Assembly (NCBI RefSeq): GCF_003863965.1
Contig: NZ_RRCN01000001.1
Location: forward strand, 248,001-312,000
Origin: Paenibacillus oralis
GTDB taxonomy: Bacteria > Bacillota > Bacilli > Paenibacillales > Paenibacillaceae
Reading direction: 5' to 3'
Length of the DNA: 64,000 nucleotides
In this document: one piece after another, positions 1-8,245 of the stretch
Numbering within the stretch: the first letter of the stretch is position 1
How the letters are laid out: each line of letters starts with the position of its first letter
The notes under the pieces: generated by a model
Database searches by the model: none
The model's input: only the letters and a program-made list of their open reading frames with translations
What the model was told of the DNA's origin: nothing
Program-made: the position numbers and the translations under genes

Positions 1-25
1 GAAACGGATTGTCGGTAAATATTGA

Positions 26-2368
26 TCAAATCGATTGCAGCCCTTCCTCGGAAACCGCCCGATCAAAATCAGCCACGATCAACATATCGATCCAGCGGGC
101 ACGGCGAAGCATGAAATGAACAACCGTTTCCTGAACCAGCGAATACCATAAGGGCCTGCGGGATTGCCCGATGATCAGTTGGGTGGCGCGCACTTCACCC
201 ATTCGTTGCAGTAACGCTTCACCGATATTCCTATAGCTCCCAAGCTCAGACACCTCCATCTTTCCACCGAGTCTTTCGCATAATTGGCGTAAGGTATCCA
301 ACCTCTTGGCATCGGTATTGGATATGGCCGCACCACGATGTACATAATGGACGTACCATTCCGCCTTGAGCCGGTGAGCGATGCGGAAGCCGCGGCGAAT
401 TAACCGTTCAGCTCTCGGGCCAGTGTTTACACAGACGAAGATGACCTCCTGCCTATGCCGTGGTCCGCGCTGTGAGGTATTGCGATCCCATGATTCTAAA
501 CGTTCATCTACATCGTCGGCAATTTCCCGGAGCGCCAGTTCACGCAAGGCAATCAAATTGCCGATTTTAAAAAACGAACCCAGCGCCTGATCCACTTTTT
601 CAAAAGCATAAATCTTCCCTTCCCGCATGCGTTGTTGCAACATTTGCGGCGTCACATCGATCAGTTCAACTTCATCCGCCATTTTCAGTATCGCATCCGG
701 CACCGTCTCCCGCACGCGGACGCCGGTCAATTGCTCCACCGCGTCATTCAGGCTTTCTAGGTGTTGCACGTTAAGCGTAGATATTACGGAAATACCGCTT
801 TCCAGTAAACGGATGACATCCTCGTATCTTTTCTTGTTGCGGCTGCCCGGCACGTTCGTATGCGCGAGTTCATCGACCAGCACGACTTCGGGATGACGGG
901 CGATAACGGCTTCCGTGTCCATCTCCTCCAATTGCGCCGACTGATAAGCGATTTTCGCCCTTGGAATAAGCGGCAATTCACCTATTTGTTCCGCTGTTTC
1001 TTTTCTGCCGTGCGTCTCCAATAAACCGATTACGACATCGATTCCTTTGCATTGCAAACGATTACCTTCTTGCAGCATTTTATAGGTCTTGCCTACACCT
1101 GGAGCAGCACCGATATATATTTTAAACGTGCCGCGGCGGATCGTTTCAATTTTCCTCTCTATTTCTTTGGAGCTAAGTCTGCGGAACGGCTCTGTCCCGC
1201 CGCTTGATTTCGGTTTGATCGGCAGTACCCTCTCTCCCTCATGCTTAGCGCGATCCGCCATTAAAAACACGTCCACATTCCGCATTTTTCTAAGCACCCT
1301 GCCTGCAATTGAACCTTGCCAGCGCTCCTGCCAGCGGCTTTTCTGGGAATGCCCCATCACAATTCGGGTGACGTTATTTTGAATGGCATAACGTACGAGC
1401 ATGGACGGAAGCTTGCGCAGATGCGGAAGTGGAAGCTCTTCGAATCCGGCGTCTATCTTCTCCGCCAGCTTCCGGAGCGAACGCTTGAACATCTGCTGAT
1501 CCTTCGATAATTTCCGTCTAGACAAAACGAACGTAACTACAATCAAGTCGCCATTCAACCGTTTGGCGATTTGCTGCCCTCTGCGCACATAAAGCGATCC
1601 GTTCCAGTGATATTGCGCCGAAACAAGGATCCGCTCCGCCGCACCCGACGGACCGACCAACCCGAGCTCCTCGCGATGCTTCTCGAGCGAATCGTTAACC
1701 CCTTCCGCCATCAGCCGCAGCGAAATTTCCCGCAAGATGCCGAGATTGCCGCGCCGGGCCATCGCCGGAAACGTTTGATCGCCAAGCACCCCTTCATCGA
1801 TTCGCTTCAACATCGTCTCCGGCGAAACATCGATAAGCCGCACTTCATCAGCCAGTTCCAGCGTGTCAGAAGGCACCGTTTCTTCCGCCCGAATTCCCGT
1901 CCGCTTAAAAACAATCTCGTCCACTCCATCCAACTCATATACGTTAATCGTCGTAATAATGCTGATCCCGCGCTCCATCAAGTAGCGAATATCTTCCAGG
2001 CGCGTCTTAAACTTCGCTCCCTTACGGTTGCGATGAGCGAGGCCGTCAACCAGCAGCACCTCCGGATTGCGGGCTAAAATCGCTTCAAGCGGCAAATCTT
2101 TGTACTCCTTGCCTTCCTTCCACCAGTGGATGCTCTGCACACGCTCCAGCTCCATCGTTTGTTGCGCGGTCTCCGATCGCTGCATGGTCGATATCGCGCA
2201 AATGATCACATCGATCCCCTGCTGTTTTAACAGATTGCCTTCGTTCAGCATATGATACGTTTTGCCCGAACCGCTAACCGGGCCAATAATAATTTTGAGC
2301 CGTCCCTTCCGCAGCTGCGAAATCGATCGTAAAATTTCTTCCGGCGTTTTTCGCCTAAACTCGGTCAC
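26..2368 (-). CDS. kdpD: KdpD N-terminal sensor half, tandemly duplicated (no kinase domain)
   Basis: 780 residues made of two successive KdpD-type sensor units, each a P-loop KdpD domain followed by a universal-stress-like (Usp) domain. There are no membrane segments and no histidine kinase. Unit 2 (about 405-780) has the classical Walker A GAAPGVGKT at 420-428 and the family motif LVDELAHTN. Unit 1 (about 10-375) is divergent: its loop is GPVSGSGKT (29-37) and the Walker B region reads LVDGLAHRN, so the acidic residue is lost. It is the last visible gene of the kdp operon, 71 bp after kdpC. It probably partners the membrane kinase half encoded at 8246. In S. aureus KdpD, c-di-AMP binds the Usp domain through an SxS-X20-FTAxY motif; neither Usp here has it intact. 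The family is certain; how the halves cooperate is inferred. Confidence 0.9.
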   Translation of the reverse strand: MTEFRRKTPEEILRSISQLRKGRLKIIIGPVSGSGKTYHMLNEGNLLKQQGIDVIICAISTMQRSETAQQTMELERVQSIHWWKEGKEYKDLPLEAILARNPEVLLVDGLAHRNRKGAKFKTRLEDIRYLMERGISIITTINVYELDGVDEIVFKRTGIRAEETVPSDTLELADEVRLIDVSPETMLKRIDEGVLGDQTFPAMARRGNLGILREISLRLMAEGVNDSLEKHREELGLVGPSGAAERILVSAQYHWNGSLYVRRGQQIAKRLNGDLIVVTFVLSRRKLSKDQQMFKRSLRKLAEKIDAGFEELPLPHLRKLPSMLVRYAIQNNVTRIVMGHSQKSRWQERWQGSIAGRVLRKMRNVDVFLMADRAKHEGERVLPIKPKSSGGTEPFRRLSSKEIERKIETIRRGTFKIYIGAAPGVGKTYKMLQEGNRLQCKGIDVVIGLLETHGRKETAEQIGELPLIPRAKIAYQSAQLEEMDTEAVIARHPEVVLVDELAHTNVPGSRNKKRYEDVIRLLESGISVISTLNVQHLESLNDAVEQLTGVRVRETVPDAILKMADEVELIDVTPQMLQQRMREGKIYAFEKVDQALGSFFKIGNLIALRELALREIADDVDERLESWDRNTSQRGPRHRQEVIFVCVNTGPRAERLIRRGFRIAHRLKAEWYVHYVHRGAAISNTDAKRLDTLRQLCERLGGKMEVSELGSYRNIGEALLQRMGEVRATQLIIGQSRRPLWYSLVQETVVHFMLRRARWIDMLIVADFDRAVSEEGLQSI

Positions 2369-2439
2369 TCATTGGCCACCTCCCGCGATGGGGTCAACGA
2401 TCGCTCCACTATCGGTTCATCCCATCCCCTGTTATATCG

Positions 2440-3054
2440 TTATTTCCCCAGCATCTCTTTCAAAGCCAAATTAAGTTTCAGCACGTTGACCCGTCTATCG
2501 CCGAATACTCCCAGGTCGCGATTCTCCGTATATTCGCCTACCAGCGTTTCCAGGTCAGCCGCGGAAATGCCGGTTAGCTTGCTGATTCGCGGCACCTGCA
2601 CCAGCGCCGATTGCGGAGTAATGTGCGGATCAAGTCCCGAGCCCGAGTTGGTAACGAGGGCAATCGGCAATCGATCGATCGGTACATCCGGGTTGTCCCG
2701 GTGCCATTGCTCGATGGACGCTTGCGTACGCGCAAGCATATCCGGATTGGAAGGCGCGTAGTTGTTGGAACCAGACGCCTCCGCCTTGTAATCGATGCTC
2801 GATACGCGCCCCTGAAAATAACTTGAGCCGGTGAACGGCTGTCCGATCAATTCGGAGCCGACCACGTTGCCGTCCTTATCTTTTAATAAACTGCCATTCG
2901 CCTGATGAGGGAACAGCAGTTGCGCGAGGCCTGTGCTGACGAGCGGATATACGATACCGCATAGGATGATGAACAATAGACTGGTGCGCAGGGCAATCCA
3001 GAAAACCGCTCCCCCGGAGCGCCCGTCCCGCCCCTCTTGCGCAATATTACTCAT
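2440..3054 (-). CDS. kdpC: K+-transporting ATPase subunit C
   Basis: 204-residue KdpC, the single-span subunit that stabilises the KdpFABC high-affinity potassium pump. One hydrophobic segment lies near residues 18-45. The typical KdpC stretches follow: GSELIGQPF, YFQGR, and a C-terminal half with SGSGLDPHI and ALVQVPRI. The length is normal for the family. It lies 47 bp downstream of kdpB in the same operon and is followed by the KdpD sensor gene. Nothing unusual is seen. Confidence 0.97.
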   Translation of the reverse strand: MSNIAQEGRDGRSGGAVFWIALRTSLLFIILCGIVYPLVSTGLAQLLFPHQANGSLLKDKDGNVVGSELIGQPFTGSSYFQGRVSSIDYKAEASGSNNYAPSNPDMLARTQASIEQWHRDNPDVPIDRLPIALVTNSGSGLDPHITPQSALVQVPRISKLTGISAADLETLVGEYTENRDLGVFGDRRVNVLKLNLALKEMLGK

Positions 3055-3101
3055 AGCCGGTTCCTTCTTTCTTCATTAAAGATATTGTTCAAAAAGCCAT
3101 C

Positions 3102-5135
3102 TTAAATCCACAAATGAACGAGCAAATCAATCAACTTGATGCCAATGAACGGGGCAACAACGCCGCCTAAGCCGTATACGAGCAAGTTGCGGCTAAGCAG
3201 GCGCGAGGCGCTCATCGGCCGGTAGGCGACGCCCTTCATCGCCAGCGGAATCAGCAGCGGGATGATCATGGCGTTAAAGATCAAAGCCGAAAGCACCGCC
3301 GAAAGCGGCGAGCCGAGCTTCATGATGTTCAAGGCTTCCATTTCCGGAATGGCCAGCATGAACATCGCCGGAATGATCGCAAAATATTTGGCGATGTCGT
3401 TGGCGATGCTAAACGTGGTTAGGGCGCCGCGCGTCATGAGCAGCTGCTTGCCGATCGCCACCACCTCGATAATCTTCGACGGGTCGGAATCGAGATCGAC
3501 CATATTGGCCGCTTCCTTAGCCGCCGTCGTGCCGCTGTTCATCGCCAGCCCGACATCCGCTTGCGCCAATGCCGGCGCATCGTTCGTGCCGTCGCCGGTC
3601 ATCGCGACCAGCTTGCCTTCGGCCTGCTCGCGGCGGATCACGGCGATTTTATCCTCCGGCTTGCTCTCGGCGATAAAATCATCGACGCCCGCCTCCCGGG
3701 CGATGGTCGCTGCCGTCAGCGGATTGTCGCCGGTGCACATGATCGTCTTGATGCCCATCGCGCGCAGTTGATCGAACCGTTCCCGCATGCCGGGCTTCAC
3801 CGTGTCCTTCAAATAAATGATGCCGAATACCTGTTTATCGACCGCCACGGCCAATGGGGTTCCGCCCTCCGAGGCGACGCGATGGGCCTGTTTCTCCAAC
3901 TCCTCCGGAATCAACCCGCCTTGTGAAGCCACCCATTTACGGATGGCGTCAACCGCCCCTTTGCGCACTTGGCGTCCGTCCTTCAGATCGACGCCGCTCA
4001 TCCGCGTCTCCGCCTTGAATTCAACAAAGCTGCCACCCTCGCCGAGCGAAGCGTCATAGGACTTCCCGTTTTTCTTCATCCATTCCAGTACCGAGCGGCC
4101 TTCCGGGGTTTCGTCCTGAACCGAAGATACCGCCGCCCAGGCAGCCGCCTCATCGATGCCGGCGCCTCCAACCGGTATGATTTCGCTGGCCATCCGGTTC
4201 CCGAAGGTAATCGTTCCGGTTTTGTCGAGAATCATCGTGTTGATATCACCCGCAGCCTCAACCGCTTTACCGGACATCGCCAGCACATTGAACTGCGTCA
4301 CCCGGTCCATGCCGGCAATGCCGATGGCCGACAGCAGGCCCCCGATCGTTGTCGGGATCAAACAAACAAGCAAGGCGATGAGTACCGGGATTTCCAAATC
4401 AATATCCACATAAGAAGCGATCGGTCCAAGCGTCACGACGACGATCAGAAAAATAAGCGTCAGACTGATCAACAGCGTATTAAGCGCAATTTCATTCGGC
4501 GTTTTCTGCCGTTTCGCGCCTTCGACAAGCGTGATCATCCGGTCGATAAACGTCTCACCGGGATCGCTGGTAATTCTCACCTTAATACGGTCGCTAATGA
4601 CGCGCGTTCCGCCCGTGACCGAATTGAAATCGCCGCCCGCTTCCTTGATCACCGGCGCCGATTCGCCGGTAATCGCCGACTCGTCGACGGAGGCGAGCCC
4701 TTCAATCACTTCGCCGTCGCCAGGAATCATCTCCCCTTGGGAAACGGCGACGATATCCCCCTTGCGCAGCTCCGTTGAAGGCACGGTTTTAACGCCATTG
4801 CCAACCACTTTGTTCGCGGTAATTTCTTTCTTCGTCCGCTTCAACGTATCGGCTTGCGCCTTGCCTCTGCCCTCCGCCAAGGCTTCGGCGAAATTGGCGA
4901 ACAGTACCGTAAACAACAAGATCACAAACACGGTGAGATTAAAGCCGATGCGGTCCTCCGCATCGAAGTAACCGGGAAACACCGTCATCAGCAGTACGAT
5001 GACCGTGCCAACCTCAACGACGAACATCACCGGATTTTTCATCATAACGGCCGGATTCAGCTTGATCACGCTCGCCTTCAAAGCTTGTGCAATAAGCAGA
5101 CCGGAAAACATGCTTTTTTTACGTTTATCGTTCAT
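3102..5135 (-). CDS. kdpB: K+-transporting P-type ATPase subunit B
   Basis: 677-residue catalytic subunit of the Kdp pump. It hydrolyses ATP through a phospho-aspartate intermediate and drives K+ uptake through KdpA. Visible motifs are the TGES actuator loop (ITGESAPVI), the phosphorylation site DKTGT with Asp304, and the hinge motif [11 protein letters not shown]. Three hydrophobic clusters lie at the N-terminus, around residues 215-270 and at the C-terminus, as expected for KdpB. Length is typical. It sits 24 bp downstream of kdpA and is surely cotranscribed with it. Confidence 0.98.
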   Translation of the reverse strand: MNDKRKKSMFSGLLIAQALKASVIKLNPAVMMKNPVMFVVEVGTVIVLLMTVFPGYFDAEDRIGFNLTVFVILLFTVLFANFAEALAEGRGKAQADTLKRTKKEITANKVVGNGVKTVPSTELRKGDIVAVSQGEMIPGDGEVIEGLASVDESAITGESAPVIKEAGGDFNSVTGGTRVISDRIKVRITSDPGETFIDRMITLVEGAKRQKTPNEIALNTLLISLTLIFLIVVVTLGPIASYVDIDLEIPVLIALLVCLIPTTIGGLLSAIGIAGMDRVTQFNVLAMSGKAVEAAGDINTMILDKTGTITFGNRMASEIIPVGGAGIDEAAAWAAVSSVQDETPEGRSVLEWMKKNGKSYDASLGEGGSFVEFKAETRMSGVDLKDGRQVRKGAVDAIRKWVASQGGLIPEELEKQAHRVASEGGTPLAVAVDKQVFGIIYLKDTVKPGMRERFDQLRAMGIKTIMCTGDNPLTAATIAREAGVDDFIAESKPEDKIAVIRREQAEGKLVAMTGDGTNDAPALAQADVGLAMNSGTTAAKEAANMVDLDSDPSKIIEVVAIGKQLLMTRGALTTFSIANDIAKYFAIIPAMFMLAIPEMEALNIMKLGSPLSAVLSALIFNAMIIPLLIPLAMKGVAYRPMSASRLLSRNLLVYGLGGVVAPFIGIKLIDLLVHLWI

Positions 5136-5159
5136 GGCAACTTCACCCCATTTTCTTAC

Positions 5160-6839
5160 TTAACGAATCGTCAGATGCTCAGCGACTGGCCCCAGGGCAA
5201 TCACCGGCAGGAAAGTCAGCGCCCCGATCAAAATGACGGTGCCGATCAGCAGGACGGTGAACAGCGCATTGTCCGTACGGAACGTGCCGATCGTCTCCGG
5301 CACCCATTGCTTGCGCGTCAACGATCCGGCAACGGCAAGCATCGCGATCATCGATATATACCGTCCGAAAAACATCACCAGGCCGGTCGTCATGTTCCAA
5401 AACGGTGTATTGTCCGCCAGCCCCTCGAAGCCGGAGCCATTGTTTGCGGCCGCCGACGTATATTCGTACAGCACCTGCGTGATGCCGTGGAAGCCGGGAT
5501 TCGTAATCGCTCCCTTGCCGAGATCGGTCAGGAAGGCGATCGCCGACGGCGCCAGGATAATAAACGGGTGCGCCAGAATCGCAATCGCGATCAGCTTCAT
5601 CTCGCGCGGCTCGATCTTGCGGCCAAGGAACTCCGGCGTACGGCCGACCATTAATCCGCAGATAAACACGGCGAGTATGGCGTACATCAGCATATTGACT
5701 AGTCCGACGCCTTTTCCGCCGAATACGACGTTCAGCATCATCTCCGCCAGCGGCACCAGACCGCCGAGCGGAGTCAGCGTATCGTGCATATTGTTGACCG
5801 TGCCGGTCGTCGCCGCCGTCGTCACGGTAGTGAACAGCGCGGATTGAGCGATGCCGAAGCGCACCTCTTTCCCTTCCATGCTGCCCTGCGAAGCATCGAT
5901 GCCAAGCGCGTTCAGCGCCGGATTGCCGCTCTTCTCGGCAGTGTAGGCAACGGTAAGAAACACAAGAAACAAGACCATCATCGCTGAAAATATAACCCAC
6001 CCCTGCTTGCGGCTCTTCGCGAATCTGCCGTACATGAAGGGCAGCGCCGCGGACAATGACCACATCGACAGGATCTCGATCACATTGGTCAGCGGGTTCG
6101 GATTCTCAAACGGATGGGCCGAGTTGGCGCCAAAGAAGCCGCCGCCGTTGGTGCCCAGATGCTTGATCGACTCCAGCGAAGCGACAGGCCCGATCGCAAT
6201 CTGCTGATTCGCGCCTTCCAGCGTCGTTACCGTCAGCGTAGGATCCAGCGTCTGCGGCACCTGCAGCGCAACAAGCACGAGCGTGACGATCAACGCCAGC
6301 GGGAAGAAAATCCGCGTATGCGCCTTGACGAAATCCTCAAAGAAATTGCCTAAGCTCTTGCCTTTGCTCGTAATGCCCCGGACAAACGCTACTGCGACCG
6401 AAAGGCCCGTAGCCGCCGACGTAAACATCATCATCATGATCACGGCCATTTGCGAGAAGTACGTCAGCCCCGTCTCGCCGCTGTAATGCTGCAGGTTTGT
6501 ATTCGTAATGAAGCTGATCACCGTGTTCATCACCAGCGTCGGCTCCATATTGCCGATATCGTTCGGATTCAACGGCAAGCTGCTCTGCACCCGCAGCAGC
6601 AAATAACTTACCGCGACGAGCACAAGGTTGGTTGCGATAAAGCTGATCGCGTACTGCTTCCAGCTCATGCCCGTGCGATGCGCAGGCCCGATGACCGCAT
6701 AAATGGGCTTCTCGGCCCAGCCGAATATTTTATCCGTGCGATTGGGTTCGTTAGAGAAAACGTGATACAAATAATTACCGAGCGGTTTGGCGATCAGCAT
6801 CAAAATACCGATCACAATTACGATTTGCAATATATCCAT
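5160..6839 (-). CDS. kdpA: K+-transporting ATPase subunit A (potassium-binding channel subunit)
   Basis: About 559 residues with roughly ten membrane segments and KdpA selectivity-filter-like loops, for example TNGGGFFGANSAHPFENP and the related TNTNLQHYSGETG and GFEGLADNTPFW segments. It is the K+-conducting subunit, related to the Trk/Ktr/KcsA pore superfamily. The reading frame extends upstream to 6854, but I place the start at 6839: there the protein begins MDILQIV, the usual KdpA start, and GGGAGG lies 6 bases before the ATG. kdpF ends 59 bp upstream. Confidence 0.97.
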   Translation of the reverse strand: MDILQIVIVIGILMLIAKPLGNYLYHVFSNEPNRTDKIFGWAEKPIYAVIGPAHRTGMSWKQYAISFIATNLVLVAVSYLLLRVQSSLPLNPNDIGNMEPTLVMNTVISFITNTNLQHYSGETGLTYFSQMAVIMMMMFTSAATGLSVAVAFVRGITSKGKSLGNFFEDFVKAHTRIFFPLALIVTLVLVALQVPQTLDPTLTVTTLEGANQQIAIGPVASLESIKHLGTNGGGFFGANSAHPFENPNPLTNVIEILSMWSLSAALPFMYGRFAKSRKQGWVIFSAMMVLFLVFLTVAYTAEKSGNPALNALGIDASQGSMEGKEVRFGIAQSALFTTVTTAATTGTVNNMHDTLTPLGGLVPLAEMMLNVVFGGKGVGLVNMLMYAILAVFICGLMVGRTPEFLGRKIEPREMKLIAIAILAHPFIILAPSAIAFLTDLGKGAITNPGFHGITQVLYEYTSAAANNGSGFEGLADNTPFWNMTTGLVMFFGRYISMIAMLAVAGSLTRKQWVPETIGTFRTDNALFTVLLIGTVILIGALTFLPVIALGPVAEHLTIR

Positions 6840-6898
6840 GACCGTTCCTCCCACTGTTAGAGGTTGACTTTTTGAACTTGCACTATAAACAAAACTCG

Positions 6899-6976
6899 TT
6901 AAAACTTTTCTGGATGAAGCAACGCATAGATTAGATAGATCAGCAATGCAAACGTAAAAATCAACACGATGGTCAT
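6899..6976 (-). CDS. kdpF: KdpF, 25-residue potassium pump subunit
   Basis: A short frame that translates as a single hydrophobic helix beginning MTIVLIFTFALL and ending HPEKF. Size, position directly before kdpA and the ending match KdpF, the lipid-like stabilising peptide of the KdpFABC complex. It has a good ribosome binding site (GGGAGG, 9 bases before the ATG). Its start codon overlaps the stop of the preceding 36-residue frame (ATGA type overlap), so the two are probably translationally coupled. Confidence 0.93.
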   Translation of the reverse strand: MTIVLIFTFALLIYLIYALLHPEKF

Positions 6977-7083
6977 TCGCGTTCGCCTCCCGTATCCTCT
7001 AACGTTTTACCGCACCAAATGACAAATCCAACTATAAGCGCGAAGGCGGCGGTCAATGTTAGTCCCATCCAAATATCCAGCAT
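6973..7083 (-). CDS. 36-residue membrane peptide coupled to kdpF
   Basis: Frame beginning MLDIWMGLTLTAAF and ending GGERE, with one hydrophobic helix (about residues 5-24) and a charged tail. GAGGAG stands 7 bases before the ATG. Its stop codon overlaps the kdpF start by four bases, which argues strongly that it is translated. It lies between the Rossmann-like gene and kdpF. I do not recognise a family. A role as an accessory Kdp peptide is only inferred from position. Confidence 0.7.
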   Translation of the reverse strand: MLDIWMGLTLTAAFALIVGFVIWCGKTLEDTGGERE

Positions 7084-7102
7084 CACGACACTCCTCAAAT
7101 GG

Positions 7103-7507
7103 TTATTCAGTCAGGTCACTGAGCAAAAACCCGACTTCCCCGTTTTTTGTGTGAACTACATACGAAGCACCGAGACTTTTATAAATCGTATCCGGGTACC
7201 ACGCCGTCGTCACGACAGTTACCGCTTTGCAGGGCCATCGGGCAATGAATTGCAAATACTGGCAGCTCAGCGGCAAGCTGGTCTCAAAAATAAATACGCG
7301 CCCGATCGGAAATGCAGGCACCCCACTCCCTTTAATACGGGCAGTATTTACGCGCAAAATCTCATCTACTCCCATTTCCTTCAGCAGCTTTTCTTCCCTT
7401 TTGTTATTGGTTAGGGCCACTACCGGGACTTTTCGATACAGCAGCAATTGAACGAAGTTTCTCCCCGCTTTATTTGAAGCGGCCACTAAAATACGACTCT
7501 TCTCCAT
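7103..7507 (-). CDS. Rossmann-like nucleotide-binding protein, first gene of the kdp operon
   Basis: 134 residues. The N-terminus (RILVAASNKAGRNF) followed by alternating strands and helices (VPVVALTNNKREEKLL) resembles the first half of an NAD(P)-binding fold of the short-chain or TrkA-N kind, but the protein stops after about one half-domain. It has no membrane segment. It directly follows the c-di-AMP riboswitch and terminator and precedes the Kdp structural genes, so it is the first gene under that switch. A regulatory role through nucleotide or dinucleotide binding is plausible but not shown. No firm family assignment. Confidence 0.75.
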   Translation of the reverse strand: MEKSRILVAASNKAGRNFVQLLLYRKVPVVALTNNKREEKLLKEMGVDEILRVNTARIKGSGVPAFPIGRVFIFETSLPLSCQYLQFIARWPCKAVTVVTTAWYPDTIYKSLGASYVVHTKNGEVGFLLSDLTE

Positions 7508-7540
7508 ACACTCCTCCCCCGGATCAAGGAAAAAGGCAAC

Positions 7541-7584
7541 AAAAAAGAAGCCTTGGAAAAGAGGAACCTTTTCCGCGGCTTCTT
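7541..7584 (-). terminator. Intrinsic terminator of the kdp leader (expression platform)
   Basis: On the minus strand a strong stem pairs AAGAAGCC with GGCTTCTT, with a second inner stem (GGAAAAGG with CCTTTTCC). It ends in a run of T and lies between the ydaO aptamer and the first kdp-operon gene. It is the natural expression platform for ligand-dependent termination. Confidence 0.88.
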
Positions 7585-7617
7585 GCAGTCATCCTGACCG
7601 GCCCGCGACAAAATGTT

Positions 7618-7775
7618 GCCTCTCCACACGCTTACGAGGTTAGCTGCCGGATTCGGGCGCGAGAGTCGCCCTACACCCGGCATTTGAAAGTGCCGGGTGA
7701 TTCACCCCATGAAGCCGGCTAACGGCTTCCATTGGTTCCCCCGTTCCTTGTGTCTTTCAAGGATTCAGCGTTTTA
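7618..7775 (-). ncRNA. ydaO-type c-di-AMP riboswitch upstream of the kdp operon
   Basis: The minus strand shows the conserved ydaO/yuaA blocks in order: CGCTGAATCC (7761-7770), GGGGGAACCA, GGGGTGAATC, AGGGCGACTCTC and CCGAATCC, then CAGCTAACCTCGTAAGCG (around 7631-7650) and a closing GAGAGGC. A terminator follows at once. In the known class, c-di-AMP binding promotes termination, so high c-di-AMP (potassium plenty) should shut off Kdp. The consensus match is strong. Confidence 0.93.
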
Positions 7776-7796
7776 AGAAATCATCCTTCAAAAAGC

Positions 7797-7965
7797 CTAC
7801 TTTCGCTTGATTACGGTTAGCTGTGAGATTCGGGCGGTGAGAGGCGCCCGTCTTCGCCGAATGAGCCATGAGCGAATGACATTCGTCCCTAACGGTTCCG
7901 ATCGCTTGCTCTCACACAAGCCTCGGTCCGTTGACTCCCCGTTTTCAATCGGCAACTCCATAACA
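7797..7965 (-). ncRNA. Divergent, possibly decayed second ydaO-like RNA element
   Basis: About 30 bp upstream of the clear riboswitch, on the same strand, there is a second set of partly matching blocks: GGGGAGTC (7933-7940), then GGGACGAATG, then CGGGCGCCTCTC, then CCGAATCTCACAGCTAACC (around 7814-7832). The last two blocks align closely with the downstream aptamer, but the CTCGTA core is changed to CGTAAT. No terminator stem directly follows. It could be a decayed duplicate or a tandem aptamer with altered ligand response. Confidence 0.55.
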
Positions 7966-7996
7966 GAATCGAATAGCAATTCAATTCATGGACTGT

Positions 7997-8025
7997 ATCA
8001 TACTCCTTGACTAAAATATTGTAAA
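7997..8025 (-). promoter_or_regulatory. Probable SigA promoter of the kdp operon
   Basis: On the minus strand a -35 box TTTACA (8020-8025) and a -10 box TATGAT (7997-8002) are separated by exactly 17 bases. Transcription would start just upstream of both ydaO-like elements, giving a leader of roughly 480 bases before the first gene. Confidence 0.65.
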
Positions 8026-8140
8026 ACGGTGTAGTTTGAATATCCGTTGAAATAAAGAATTTTAAGAAGAAGTTAGCGTTCTCAATATGATAGACCTTCA
8101 TTTTTCTCCCAAATACTCATGATTATATGACTTTTCATGT

Positions 8141-8198
8141 ATTTTTACGGAATTTTTACACCTATGAACGGTTTATTTTATTTCTTTTTTACATTACC
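8141..8198 (+). promoter_or_regulatory. T-rich direct repeats, candidate KdpE-type boxes
   Basis: Three TTTTTACA/TTTTTACG-like words occur at 8142-8149, 8153-8160 and 8185-8192, just upstream of the kinase gene and in the divergent intergenic region. The E. coli KdpE site is a similar T-rich pair of TTTATA and TTTACA words. The similarity is weak because the region is generally AT-rich. Nothing else recognisable lies between 8026 and 8245. Confidence 0.3.
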
Positions 8199-8245
8199 CT
8201 GAACTATAGTTAGAAACGGGAATATAGACGGACAGGAGTAGTTAA

